Origin: Plantactinospora alkalitolerans | GTDB lineage: Bacteria; Actinomycetota; Actinomycetes; Mycobacteriales; Micromonosporaceae | Direction of reading: 5' to 3' | Assembly: GCF_015690345.1 (NCBI RefSeq) | Contig: NZ_JADPUN010000213.1 | Coordinates: 35,800 to 99,799, forward strand | Length of the DNA: 64,000 bases | In this document: piece by piece, positions 43,065-52,044 of the stretch | How positions within the stretch are numbered: position 1 is the first letter of the stretch | Layout of the letters: each line of letters opens with the position of its first letter | Notes under the pieces: generated by a model | Databases searched by the model: none | The model's input: only the letters and a program-made list of their open reading frames with translations | What the model was told of the DNA's origin: nothing | Position numbers and translations under genes: made by a program

Positions 43065-43505
43065 ATGGCCGACGAGAGAAACGTCTCCACCCGTGGCTTC
43101 GTGATCTCGATCTTCGTCATCGCCGCGCTGCTCTGTTGTGGCGTTCCGATCGGCGGTGGCTACCTGTACCTCAAAGACTCACGGGACGAGCCCGGCATCC
43201 GCGCCGCCGGCGAGGCGTATCTCACCGCCGCGGTCGAAGGCGAGAACACTGCCGCCTACGACCTCCTCTGCGAATCCGACCGCCGCAAGCTCTCGCGGGC
43301 AACCTGGAAGCCCGTCGTCGAGCGCCGCGCCGCCCCGACCGGCTTCCGAATCACCGACGTCACCATCACCCGGCCGAGCGAGACTCCCACCCAACGGGTA
43401 GTCACCGCTCAGATCAGCTATTCGGGTCAGCCGGACACCGAGGTGAATCTCTACGTCAAGAAGCAGGACGGCGCATGGAAGATATGTGGTCCGCCGTTGC
43501 TGTAG
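43065..43505 (+). CDS. Membrane-anchored small protein with NTF2/DUF4878-like domain
   Basis: 146 aa. One N-terminal transmembrane helix (residues 11-33) is followed by an extracellular domain with GEAYLTAAVEGENTAAYDLLCESDRRKLS, the start of a DUF4878-like NTF2 fold, and a C-terminal YSGQPDTEVNLYVKKQDGAWKIC. Not a classical lipobox, though CCG after the helix is noted. Function unknown. Confidence 0.65.
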   Translation: MADERNVSTRGFVISIFVIAALLCCGVPIGGGYLYLKDSRDEPGIRAAGEAYLTAAVEGENTAAYDLLCESDRRKLSRATWKPVVERRAAPTGFRITDVTITRPSETPTQRVVTAQISYSGQPDTEVNLYVKKQDGAWKICGPPLL

Positions 43506-43593
43506 GGCGGCAAGTTTCGAAGTTCCTGCCGGCAGTGGCAGTCGTTCCCCCTGGCCCTTCGCCGATGGCGTCGCCTGGAACAGGGTTGATATG

Positions 43594-43658
43594 CGCAGGG
43601 CGGACTCCCTGGTCTGCGGAGGACATCGGAACGCCCGCCGCCAAGAGTCCGCCCTGCG
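43594..43658. terminator. 14-bp inverted repeat between convergent genes
   Basis: CGCAGGGCGGACTC (43594-43607) and GAGTCCGCCCTGCG (43645-43658) pair across 37 bases, between the end of the plus-strand gene at 43505 and the minus-strand esterase stop at 43761. The rest of the 255-base gap shows nothing. Confidence 0.5.
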
Positions 43659-43760
43659 GATCCGCATCTGCCGTTCTGACGGCTCAATGCGACATCGTCT
43701 ACCCGGTTCGGAGACCGGCGACGTCACCCGACCGCGGGCCACCGGCTCCGCTCGGTGTGA

Positions 43761-45170
43761 CTAGAACTGCGCGAAGAACCGCCACACCTCTCCCTTGGTC
43801 CAGGTCCTGGCGCCGCTGTCACCGCCCCCGTCCACCGGGCCGGGGGTGTGACCTCCGTCGAAGGCGCCCCACTGCACCGGATACCCGGCCCGGCACCCCG
43901 AGTAGACGGTGGTGACGTGGGTACGGCTACCCGCGGCCGGCTCGCGCGGACTCTGTGGGGTGCAGCCGTTGTTGCTGACGAACCTGTCCCGCAGCGACCG
44001 CCCGTTCGCGATACTGTCCGAAATCCCATGGATTCCGAAGTACGCGATTGGCTGGGTACCGCCACTGCATCCGCTGAGCAGTCCGGGGGCACCAAAAACC
44101 GTGACGGCCCGGAAGACGGTCGCCCGGGCGCAGGCCAGTGCGTAGCTCATGGAGCCGCCGTAGCTGAAGCCGAGGGCGAAGCGTTGCGTCGTGTTGACGC
44201 AGAGGTCGTTCTCGATTCGGCGGATCATGTCGTCGACGAAGGTGATGTCCTCGCCGCCGGAGTTGGCCCAGCCGTTGTCGATGCCCTGGGGCGCGACCAG
44301 GATGGCGCTGTTGTTCGACTGCTCCTGCTGTCCGTAGTAGGACCAGGCCGCCCCGTCGGTTCCGCCCGAGGAGATATCGTTGGCGGTGCCGCCCCACCAG
44401 TGGAAGGCGAACATCAACCGGTACGGATTGCTGTTGTTGTAGTTGGCGGGGATCCGCAGGATGAAGCTACGGTTCTTGCCGTTGCTCTGGATCGTGTGCG
44501 AACCGCTGCCCAGCGTCGGGGCCTTGCCGCACCCCGCGCTCGAACTGCCACTCGGCGGCGGCGTCGTGGGGCCGCCCGTCGGCGGCGGCGTCGTGGGGCC
44601 GCCCCCGCCGACGGGGATCAACTGCCACTGCTGGTTGGTGCCGTTCAGGTCGGCGTACTGAACGATGTTCGCCCCGTCCGCAGTCGAGGCGCCCTGCACC
44701 TCCACCACCCTGCTGCTGTTCCGGTTGATCAGCCGTACCCGACCCCCGTCGGAGTCGGCCAGCCGGAACTGCTGATTGGTGCCATTGTGGTCGGACCACT
44801 GGACGATCGCCCCACCGTCGGCGGTCGACGCGTTCGACACGTCCAGGACCTTGCCGGAATGCCGCGACTTGACCCGGTAGTAGCCGCCGCCGGAGTCCAC
44901 GAACTGCCACTGCTGGTTGGCCCCGTCGTTGCGGGTCCACTGACTGATCCGCGCACCGTCGTTGGTGGCCAGGTTGTACACGTCCAAGGCCTTGCCGCTG
45001 TTGCGGTTGACCAGCACATACCAGGCGTTCGTATCCACCGTCGCCGCGGCCGCCGGCGCGTTGTCCACCGCGGTGAGCGTACCGGCCGTCAGTAGCGCCG
45101 CGCCCACCGCAGCCAATGCCGACCACCAGCGCCGTCTGGGGGGAGAGTCTGGACGAGCCTCACCGTTCAT
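43761..45170 (-). CDS. Secreted ricin-B-lectin/CE1-type esterase
   Basis: 469 aa. Twin-arginine-like basic N-terminus and Sec-type signal (cleavage after APAAAA, about residue 42). Residues 45-190: one ricin-type beta-trefoil (CBM13-like), with three QxW/F repeats in GANQQWQF, GTNQQFRL and GTNQQWQL. A Pro/Thr/Gly linker follows. Residues about 215-469: PHB depolymerase/feruloyl esterase fold, nucleophile elbow GFSYGGSMS, HGISDS (Asp) and DGGHTPGP (His). It would release ferulic or acetyl groups from plant cell wall. Lies convergent to the GH6 locus. Confidence 0.88.
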   Translation of the reverse strand: MNGEARPDSPPRRRWWSALAAVGAALLTAGTLTAVDNAPAAAATVDTNAWYVLVNRNSGKALDVYNLATNDGARISQWTRNDGANQQWQFVDSGGGYYRVKSRHSGKVLDVSNASTADGGAIVQWSDHNGTNQQFRLADSDGGRVRLINRNSSRVVEVQGASTADGANIVQYADLNGTNQQWQLIPVGGGGPTTPPPTGGPTTPPPSGSSSAGCGKAPTLGSGSHTIQSNGKNRSFILRIPANYNNSNPYRLMFAFHWWGGTANDISSGGTDGAAWSYYGQQEQSNNSAILVAPQGIDNGWANSGGEDITFVDDMIRRIENDLCVNTTQRFALGFSYGGSMSYALACARATVFRAVTVFGAPGLLSGCSGGTQPIAYFGIHGISDSIANGRSLRDRFVSNNGCTPQSPREPAAGSRTHVTTVYSGCRAGYPVQWGAFDGGHTPGPVDGGGDSGARTWTKGEVWRFFAQF

Positions 45171-45517
45171 TGATTCGCTCCTTCGACCGAGACCGTGCGC
45201 GATCAGGACGGACGCGCGTTGCCGCCGGCGCCGGGCGTTTCGGGCGGTGACGTCAGCACATCGTGGTGCCTGCGGCAGGGCCTCAACGTAACGTCGTCAT
45301 ACGTCATACGTCAATGATCTGTATCGATATCGCTTCGGGTGAAGTCGCAGATGACAGGGATCCTGTCGGCTCTTCGACGTTGAGCGGAGTCGAGTTGTGG
45401 CGGCGATCCCGACCGGGCCGGTGAGGCCGGACCGGCCCGGGATTCCACGCGCCGTCTGCGCCAGGTCCGGATGTCCGTGGCGGCCGGTCCGGTAGGGCGA
45501 CCCGTAGGATCCCGGAC
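45171..45517. other. Divergent upstream region with CGTCATA direct repeats
   Basis: 347 bases without a gene. At 45295-45314 the heptamer CGTCATA is repeated twice, followed by a third partial copy (CGTCAAT), and then an AT-richer stretch at 45311-45345 with ATCGATATCG. On the minus strand the repeat reads TGACGTA, a candidate binding site controlling the esterase gene. Confidence 0.4.
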
Positions 45518-46618
45518 GTGTCCGATCTTGCAGCGCGGTTCGCCCAGCTCGCTTCCGAGCACGACCTCCGAAGGAGAACGGCGACCGCGCTCGTCAGGCG
45601 CTGGGAGTGGTACACCTGGCCGGGCCTTGATCTTCGTCCATTGCGCTTCGAACGGGACCTGCTCAGAGCTGGCCGCCGGCTGGACGCCCGACCGCCGGTC
45701 GATCGGGATGTGCTGCGCATCGGGTTCGACGCCGAGGGTCGCGCGGCGGTGACCGAGGAGTACAGCGGCTTTCTGCACGGCCGCCTGTACTACGAGACGT
45801 TCGTCCGCCACGACGGCGACGTCGTCGAGACGGCGCACTTCGATACGGACGGGCCCATATACCTGCACGAGTACCGCTTCGCGGACGGGTTGATGCGCTC
45901 CGCCGACATGGTCGCGCGGCGCGGTTCGGGGCGGGAGGCGTACGGATATGCCGATGGGAGGATCAGTCGCATCGAGATCGAGCACGACGGCCGGGCGACT
46001 TCGGTGCTGACGGCCGAACACGACGACCGCGGCCTGGTCCGTGTCGTCGAGGCCATCGGCGGTCGGTCCGAGGTGCGCTACGAGCGGCCGCCAGCCGGAT
46101 TCGACCTCGACGCGGCGTGCCGCACCATCGAGGAGACACTACTCGCACTGATCCCGGACGCCGTGGCGCGCCTGGTGGTAGACGGCCCCGCCGCCTGTGT
46201 CGCGCTGAGCTATCACCGATCGAAGGACGCACTGTCCTTCGATGTCCACGCGGCCACGGAGGACGAGCGCGCCGTCCTGGCGGCGATCGACACCCAGGCC
46301 GGATGGTCGCCGGAGGACTTCGCTGCCAGCGCCCACGTCGACTTCGAGGACGCGGCATTGGCGCGGCTGGTAGGACAGGAGATCGCCCTACTCGACGCCG
46401 ACGACCCGGACACCGCCGCCGGATCCGAGGTCTGCCGGCGACTGTCGTGCGCGGTGGCGGGTCGGCTCAACCTCCGCGACTGGTCGGACACCCTGCCGGT
46501 CACCGGCGACTTCGTGGTGTACGCGGTGGACCTTGAGCTGGTCGACCTGGAACGGAACCTGGCCGATTGCCTGCCGCCAGACCGGCTCGCCCGGCTACGC
46601 GAGCGCGGCCTGCTGTGA
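45518..46618 (+). CDS. Hypothetical protein
   Basis: 366-aa soluble protein of unknown family. The first half has short strand repeats with YxYxDGRISRIEIEHDG and YETFVRHDGDVVETAHFDTDG, similar in flavour to RHS/YD repeats but without their consensus. The second half is helical. GTG start at 45518. No neighbour on the same strand; nothing suggests a function. Confidence 0.65.
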   Translation: MSDLAARFAQLASEHDLRRRTATALVRRWEWYTWPGLDLRPLRFERDLLRAGRRLDARPPVDRDVLRIGFDAEGRAAVTEEYSGFLHGRLYYETFVRHDGDVVETAHFDTDGPIYLHEYRFADGLMRSADMVARRGSGREAYGYADGRISRIEIEHDGRATSVLTAEHDDRGLVRVVEAIGGRSEVRYERPPAGFDLDAACRTIEETLLALIPDAVARLVVDGPAACVALSYHRSKDALSFDVHAATEDERAVLAAIDTQAGWSPEDFAASAHVDFEDAALARLVGQEIALLDADDPDTAAGSEVCRRLSCAVAGRLNLRDWSDTLPVTGDFVVYAVDLELVDLERNLADCLPPDRLARLRERGLL

Positions 46619-46688
46619 AGGGACTGAACCCGGAATTCGTCACGTGGCCGTGTCCTCGGTGCCTCGGTGCCTCGGCTGAGGATGCGCC

Positions 46689-47108
46689 TCAACGGTCCTT
46701 CCTGACCCGCATCTCCAATGTCGTCCGGCAGGCCGGCCACTCCTCGGCGAGGATGGAGTACATCGCGGAGTCCCTGAGCAACCCGTCCTCGTTCGGTGCC
46801 CACGACCGTGACCACGAGCGCAGTACGCCCTCGAACTGTGCTCCCACCCGCTCGATCGCCGCGTCGTCGAAGTCGAGCCGGCCGAACACGAGGCCTTCCG
46901 CTTCGGCGTCGAGCGCCCGCAACTGCGCGGCCGCCCGGTGGACCAACGCGTCGCGCTCCACCAGTCCGGCGATCGAGTTTGCCGCCGCCCTCCGGTGTCC
47001 CTCGCCGGCGAGTGCGTTCGCCTGCGCTCGCATCCCGTCGAGCTGCTCGTACACCCGGTCGACGACCTGCTGCTCGGCGGCGATCTCCTGAGTTCTGACG
47101 TCGGACAC
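46689..47108 (-). CDS. Chimeric small protein: HelD/HelR N-terminus joined to a GNAT C-terminus
   Basis: 139 aa. Residues 1-80 ([20 protein letters not shown], then [30 protein letters not shown]) match the N-terminal coiled coil of actinobacterial HelD/HelR helicases, which remove stalled or rifampicin-bound RNA polymerase. From about residue 81 the sequence ([17 protein letters not shown], then [23 protein letters not shown]) matches the C-terminal end of RimJ/L-type GNAT acetyltransferases. The junction is in frame. A deletion between two genes is the simplest explanation. The coiled coil could still bind polymerase; that is speculative. Confidence 0.65.
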   Translation of the reverse strand: MSDVRTQEIAAEQQVVDRVYEQLDGMRAQANALAGEGHRRAAANSIAGLVERDALVHRAAAQLRALDAEAEGLVFGRLDFDDAAIERVGAQFEGVLRSWSRSWAPNEDGLLRDSAMYSILAEEWPACRTTLEMRVRKDR

Positions 47109-47317
47109 AGTGCTCTCCAGGGAAGTGCGAGCTGAGGTCCCGACGAGGATATGTGCAGGTCAGGGGAGAGAGATCAGCATTCGGGTCGATTCGGCCGGGC
47201 CGGTTCACCGGTACAATTGACATGGCAGCGGGATGACGTCCCAACGCTGGACCGCTGCCAGACACCGGTCCGTCCGTGCGCCGTACCGACCTCGCACCGT
47301 TTCGAAGGATGCCTCGC

Positions 47318-47601
47318 TCAGGGGCGCTCGCGGATGCGGTCCGCGTGCCGCCGCTGCAACTCCACCTGGTCGCGGAGGAAGCCGAGGATCAACCGAAGGT
47401 CTAGGGTGGCGTACTTCTTCAACTGCTCCTCGGTCTCCGCGACTGTCTCCCCCACACGTCGTCTGCGAACCGCTGGGCGGGCTCGGCGGCCTCGACCAGC
47501 ACCCGCCTGCGGTCGGCCGGGTCTCGAACCCGTTCGGCGTAGCCGGCCCGTACCAGCCGGTATGAATGATCCACGCGATCGTCGACACCACGTGTCGTCA
47601 T
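47318..47601 (-). pseudogene. MarR-family regulator remnant, frameshifted
   Basis: From the ATG at 47601 one frame reads the MarR wing and following helix (RAGYAERVRDPADRRRVLVE, then RFADDVWG). A second frame continues with a typical MarR C-terminus, LRLILGFLRDQVELQRRHADR, ending at 47318. The 284-base span is not divisible by three. The N-terminal HTH is missing. Regions on either side (47109-47317 and 47602-47729) show no gene. Confidence 0.65.
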
Positions 47602-47729
47602 CAAGGAGCACCGGGGAGTCGGCCGTCGCGAACGGTCCGGATCCGGGGGCGGCTCGCGGCCCGACCCCACGGCGGGACGGGGTCGGGATATAGTGCGGAT
47701 GACACTAATGCGGATGGCGGTGAACTGCC

Positions 47730-48356
47730 GTGGCGAAGTCTGTTGCGGATCTGGTCGACCTGACCGTGCTCGCCCTGCTCGCTGAGCGTCCCTGTCACCC
47801 GTACGAGATGCAGCGGTTGATCCGACAGCGCCGCAAGGAGCACGCGGCCGGTTCGCCGCGTGGTCTGTACCGGGCGGTGGAGCGACTCGAACGCGATGGA
47901 TTGATCGAGCCCGCCGAGACCAGCCGAGCCGGGAACCGGCCGGAGCGCACGGTCTACCGGATCACCGCCGAGGGCCTGGAGCGGTTCCAGGACCAGCTCG
48001 ACGATCTGTTGTCCGTGCCCGACACGGATCAGCCGACGTTCGCGACCGCGGTGGCACTGCTGGCACACCTGTCGCCGGAGTCGGCCGCCCGGAACCTGGA
48101 AACCCGGGCGGTGCTGCTGGAGGGCCAGATCGCCGAGATGGCGGCGCAACTCGTCGGGTTGGGCCGCCAACTTCACCGCGTCCTGCTGGTCGAGTTGGAG
48201 TACACGCTCACGCTGCGTCGGGCCGAGTTGCACTGGGTACGCGCGCTGCTGGCCGATCTCACCGACGGTGCGCTCGGCTGGGACCCGGTGGCGATCCGAT
48301 CGGCGCCGGTGCCGGCACCCGGCCCGGACGCGGAGTCGGGGGGTCCGATGACGTAA
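47730..48356 (+). CDS. PadR family transcriptional regulator, long form
   Basis: 208-aa regulator. Winged helix residues 8-75 (LTVLALLAERPCHPYEMQRLIRQR, then LYRAVERLERDGLIEP). C-terminal helical dimerisation domain (Vir_Act_alpha_C-like) with a coiled region near 120-160. Probably regulates the monooxygenase/membrane protein pair downstream, 207 bases away. GTG start. Confidence 0.87.
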   Translation: MAKSVADLVDLTVLALLAERPCHPYEMQRLIRQRRKEHAAGSPRGLYRAVERLERDGLIEPAETSRAGNRPERTVYRITAEGLERFQDQLDDLLSVPDTDQPTFATAVALLAHLSPESAARNLETRAVLLEGQIAEMAAQLVGLGRQLHRVLLVELEYTLTLRRAELHWVRALLADLTDGALGWDPVAIRSAPVPAPGPDAESGGPMT

Positions 48357-48563
48357 TTGACCGAGACCCCGGGAAAGCATGTTGGCGCACGCGACCCCGG
48401 GGTCTCGACCCGAGTCGCCCCGCGGAGCGGTGCGGCACCCAGGTGCGCGTCTTTTGACTCAGTTGCGCGCGTTCCAGGGTAGCCAGACCGAACCTCCGCC
48501 GGGATCGGCCGTCCAACGACGGTCCAGATTGCGATCTGTTCCCGACAGATTCGGAGTTCTCGC

Positions 48564-49817
48564 ATGCCCGAAACACCTCCCTTCCGGGTGCTGATCATCG
48601 GCGCCGGCATCGGCGGACTGGCCCTGGCCCACGGCCTGCGCCGGGCCGGCGTGCCGGTGGCGGTCTACGAACGCGATCGCAGCCGCACCGACCGACCCCA
48701 GGGATACCGACTGCACATCAACCCCGCCGGTAGCCAGGCCCTGCGCGAGTGCCTGGCACCGGACCTGTTCGAGACGTTCGTCTCGACCTGTGGCGCCAAC
48801 CCGAGCACGATGACCTTCTACACCGAGCAGCTCGACCGACTCCTGACGGTCGACGTCGAACCGGGGAAGGGGCATCGGTCGGTCAGCCGGCACATCCTGC
48901 GCCAGGTCCTGTTGACCGGCCTCGCCGGCGTTGTGCAGTTCGGCAAGACCTACCACCATTACCGGCAGGCGCCCGACGGCACCCTGACCGCCTGCTTCGT
49001 CGACGGCACCAGCGTCGAGGGCGATCTCCTGATCGGTGCCGACGGTGGCGGCTCTCCGGTGCGTCGGCAGTACCTCCCGCACGCGCGGCGGGTCGACACC
49101 GGCGTACGTGGAATCGCCGGCAGGGTGCCCATCACGGCGGCCACCCGCGCGCTCGTGCCGGCCCGGGTCTTCGACGGTCCCGCCGTGGTCAACGCCCCCG
49201 GTGGGCTGGGCGTCTTCGTGGCCGCGCAACAGTTCCAGCGCCCACCCGAAGGGCTCGAGTTGGATCCGGTCGAGGACTTCATCTCCTGGGGGCTCGGTGC
49301 CAAGCGGGCGAAGCTGCCCACCGGCGCGGAGCTGTCCGGACTGGACGGCCCGGCGCTGCGGACGCTCGTACTCGAGGTGATCCGGAGTTGGCATCCGCAC
49401 CTGCGGGAGCTGGTCGCCTCGACCGACCCTGACGCCATCACCGCGACCACGATCCGGAGCGCCGAGCCGGTACCGCCGTGGCCGGCGAGCCCGATCACGC
49501 TGCTCGGCGACGCGATCCACAGCATGACGCCGGCTCGGGGCGTCGGCGCCAACACCGCCCTTCGGGACGCGGCGCTGCTCACCCGCACCCTGGGCGCGGC
49601 CCGACGCGGCGAGCTGTCGCCGACCGAGGCGATCGGCCGCTACGAGGCCGAGATGATCCGGTACGGCTTCGACGCGGTCCGGGCATCCTTACGCGACCTC
49701 CGACAGCAGACCTCGATCGAGGGGCGGGTGGCACTGGCCATGGCCAGAGCCGGGTTGCGGGTCCTGGATGCGGTGCCACCACTGAAGCGGCGGGCGTTCG
49801 CCGACCTGGGCGGATAG
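48564..49817 (+). CDS. FAD-dependent monooxygenase (PHBH-fold)
   Basis: 417-aa flavoprotein hydroxylase. FAD-binding GAGIGGLALAHGLRRAG near residues 13-29, the DG motif LLIGADGGGSPVR near 150, and GD motif LLGDAIHSMTPARGVGANTALRDA near 312. Likely hydroxylates or oxidises an aromatic or polycyclic compound with NAD(P)H and O2, possibly a drug or antibiotic. The next gene, a membrane protein, starts 10 bases later. A PadR regulator precedes it. Confidence 0.88.
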   Translation: MPETPPFRVLIIGAGIGGLALAHGLRRAGVPVAVYERDRSRTDRPQGYRLHINPAGSQALRECLAPDLFETFVSTCGANPSTMTFYTEQLDRLLTVDVEPGKGHRSVSRHILRQVLLTGLAGVVQFGKTYHHYRQAPDGTLTACFVDGTSVEGDLLIGADGGGSPVRRQYLPHARRVDTGVRGIAGRVPITAATRALVPARVFDGPAVVNAPGGLGVFVAAQQFQRPPEGLELDPVEDFISWGLGAKRAKLPTGAELSGLDGPALRTLVLEVIRSWHPHLRELVASTDPDAITATTIRSAEPVPPWPASPITLLGDAIHSMTPARGVGANTALRDAALLTRTLGAARRGELSPTEAIGRYEAEMIRYGFDAVRASLRDLRQQTSIEGRVALAMARAGLRVLDAVPPLKRRAFADLGG

Positions 49818-49827
49818 GAGTCGCGCG

Positions 49828-50385
49828 ATGAACACCAGACCGACCCTGCTCCGGACCCTGGCCGGCGGCCTGGCCGGTGGCGCGGCCGTTTGTGCCGCCC
49901 TCTACGCCACCTTCGCTACCTGGGGCGGCTCGAAACGCGGCGAGGTCGGAATGCTCTTCGACCCGTCGACCCAGAGCGCCAAGCTGATCGCGATCTGGAA
50001 GGAGATCGAACCACTACCCCTGCTGACCAGCAGCCCGGGGCTGATCATCGGCAGCTACTTCGGCTTCGCGATCGGCTATGCGCTGGTGTACCGGTCGGTG
50101 GCGGCCGCCTGGCCAGTCGGCATCGTGAACCGGGTGGCCCGACTCGGGTCGATGATCTGGTTGACCGGCGCCTTCTTCGAGGTCCAGGGCCCGGTCAACC
50201 TGGCCCACCAGCCGATCCGGCCGACCGCGATCGCGCTCGCCTTCTGGGCCGTCGCCGCCCTCGCCGAAGCGTTGGCCGTCGTGGCGGTGGTTGATCGCGG
50301 CGTCTGGTCCGGCATCGCCACCACCGGCATCACTGGCACCGCCGCCGTGATCACCGACCCGGGCCGGATCAACCCGACCCCCTGA
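49828..50385 (+). CDS. Membrane protein co-transcribed with the monooxygenase
   Basis: 185 aa with about four hydrophobic helices (residues 9-29, 64-84, 93-118 and 130-155). Unrecognised family. GGAGTCG lies before the ATG; ten bases from the monooxygenase stop, so one operon. Role unknown. Confidence 0.7.
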   Translation: MNTRPTLLRTLAGGLAGGAAVCAALYATFATWGGSKRGEVGMLFDPSTQSAKLIAIWKEIEPLPLLTSSPGLIIGSYFGFAIGYALVYRSVAAAWPVGIVNRVARLGSMIWLTGAFFEVQGPVNLAHQPIRPTAIALAFWAVAALAEALAVVAVVDRGVWSGIATTGITGTAAVITDPGRINPTP

Positions 50386-50486
50386 CCGCAGAGCCGTTGG
50401 TCGCCGTACGCGCCGACATTGCGGGCGAGTGCGGCGGCCAACGAGCCGCTCTACAGCCAGAACGGCCGCCGAGGTCAAGGGACAAG

Positions 50487-50921
50487 TCAGGATTTGGCGT
50501 CTCGGGATCGAGGGCTGGGCCTGGTGAGAATCGCAGCGGCCTGCTCGTGCCACTCCTGCACGGCACGGTCGAACGCACCAGGGGGCAGATGCCAAGGGCC
50601 GTCCTGGGGCTCGCCAAGCCGGGTCAACGCCGGTGGTATCGCTTTGATCCAGCCGAACGAACCGCGCCGCTTCATCCGGTGTTGATAGAGCGCCCGCCCG
50701 GCCACGGTGTGCCAGTAGCGGTTGGTGTCGGCATCCGCGCCGATGAGACCAGCAGCGACAAGGCGGGGTACGGCCTGGGTGAACTCGGTCTCGGCCATGA
50801 TGGCGTGATTGATGCCGTCACCCTTCGCGATGACCTGGGCGAGAGTGTAACCATCGTCAGGGCCGGTTCCCTCGATAGACGAAAAGACCCAGGCATCCGA
50901 CAGGGTCCATTGAGCAGTCAT
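50487..50921 (-). CDS. Hypothetical protein, probable winged helix
   Basis: 144 aa. Predicted helices and a wing-like segment (YTLAQVIAKGDGINHAIMAETEFTQAVPRLVAAGLIGADADTN) resemble a winged-helix fold found in uncharacterised actinobacterial proteins. ATG 50921 is chosen; ATG 50930 would add three residues. Upstream 220 bases to the DJ-1 gene show nothing. Confidence 0.6.
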   Translation of the reverse strand: MTAQWTLSDAWVFSSIEGTGPDDGYTLAQVIAKGDGINHAIMAETEFTQAVPRLVAAGLIGADADTNRYWHTVAGRALYQHRMKRRGSFGWIKAIPPALTRLGEPQDGPWHLPPGAFDRAVQEWHEQAAAILTRPSPRSRDAKS

Positions 50922-51141
50922 GCTTATCAAGATATGTGCACCGCACGCCGGCCGCCTCCCCCGGCAAGCTCACCGAGGACCCACGTGTACCCACTGACGG
51001 CGGCGTCTGCGGCAGTCTGCCTCGCGGGTCCGGCCGCATCCCGGTATCTGCCGACCGGTAGGTACCGGGGATGCGCCAGGACGGTCTCGAGTTGACCCGC
51101 CGGATGTGTGCACCCGAGGCCACCGTCGCCGCCCCACGCCG

Positions 51142-51834
51142 CTACAGCACCTTGAGGATTTCCTTCGCGAGAGGGCCGGACGAGGCAGGGTTCTGACCCG
51201 TGTAGAGGTTTCGATCGCTGACGAGGTACGGCTCGAAAGCAGGGCCACGGGAGTAGTCGGTAGGAAGGTTGCGCACTTCGTCTTCCATGAGCCACCTCGC
51301 CTTGTCCCGCAGGTGCACACCCTCTTCCTCGTCGTTCGTGAACCCGGTGGTTCGGTATCCGACGAACGGGGAGTTTCCGTTGACATCACGGGTGGCGAGA
51401 AGAGCGGCGGGTGCGTGACATACGACGGCGAGGGGTTTACCGGATGCGAGTGCGTCATTGAGGAGCTTCCCCGAGTGGCGGTCATATGCCAGGTCCTCCA
51501 TCGGGCCGTGCCCGCCGGGGTAGTAGACGACGTCATAGTCGTCGACACTGACGTCCCGCAGGACGAGGGGATGGCGAAGTTCTTCGGCCTTTTCGATAAC
51601 GGCCTCCTGTTTGAGCGAAATGTCTTCGCTGCCCGTCATGCTGGGTCGCAGGCTCATGGTGTCGACGGTGGGAATCACGCCGCCGGGGGTCGCGACGGTG
51701 ACCTGATGGCCCGCCTCGGTGAAGACGCTGTAGGGCGCCACGAATTCTTCAGCCCAATAACCTGTCGGATGACGGCGACCGTCCTTCAGTGTCCAATACT
51801 GTGCTCCGGACACCACGAACAAGACTTTTGCCAC
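51142..51834 (-). CDS. DJ-1/PfpI-family type 1 glutamine amidotransferase-like protein
   Basis: 230 aa. Nucleophile elbow VVCHAPAALL with the catalytic Cys near residue 137; VVYYPGGHGPMEDL supplies the Glu/Gly loop. Full-length Hsp31/PfpI-like enzymes act as glyoxalases or deglycases, repairing methylglyoxal damage. Divergent from a regulator carrying the same DJ-1 fold. Confidence 0.9.
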   Translation of the reverse strand: MAKVLFVVSGAQYWTLKDGRRHPTGYWAEEFVAPYSVFTEAGHQVTVATPGGVIPTVDTMSLRPSMTGSEDISLKQEAVIEKAEELRHPLVLRDVSVDDYDVVYYPGGHGPMEDLAYDRHSGKLLNDALASGKPLAVVCHAPAALLATRDVNGNSPFVGYRTTGFTNDEEEGVHLRDKARWLMEDEVRNLPTDYSRGPAFEPYLVSDRNLYTGQNPASSGPLAKEILKVL

Positions 51835-52044
51835 TGGTTTCGCCTCCTTGAGCCGCGCGGCGGGAGCGGGCAGACAACCAGGCGGAACGATTCGAAGACT
51901 CTGCTGTGCGCCGCCTTGTCGAGGCCGACGTTACCAACCAACTCGCGCCGAGAGAGGGCGAACCAACGGACCCCAGGATTGGATGAGCCGTTTCCGGCCC
52001 GGCCACCATGTCGACCTTGTGCCTCTCGGCACTAGCGTGGGGTC

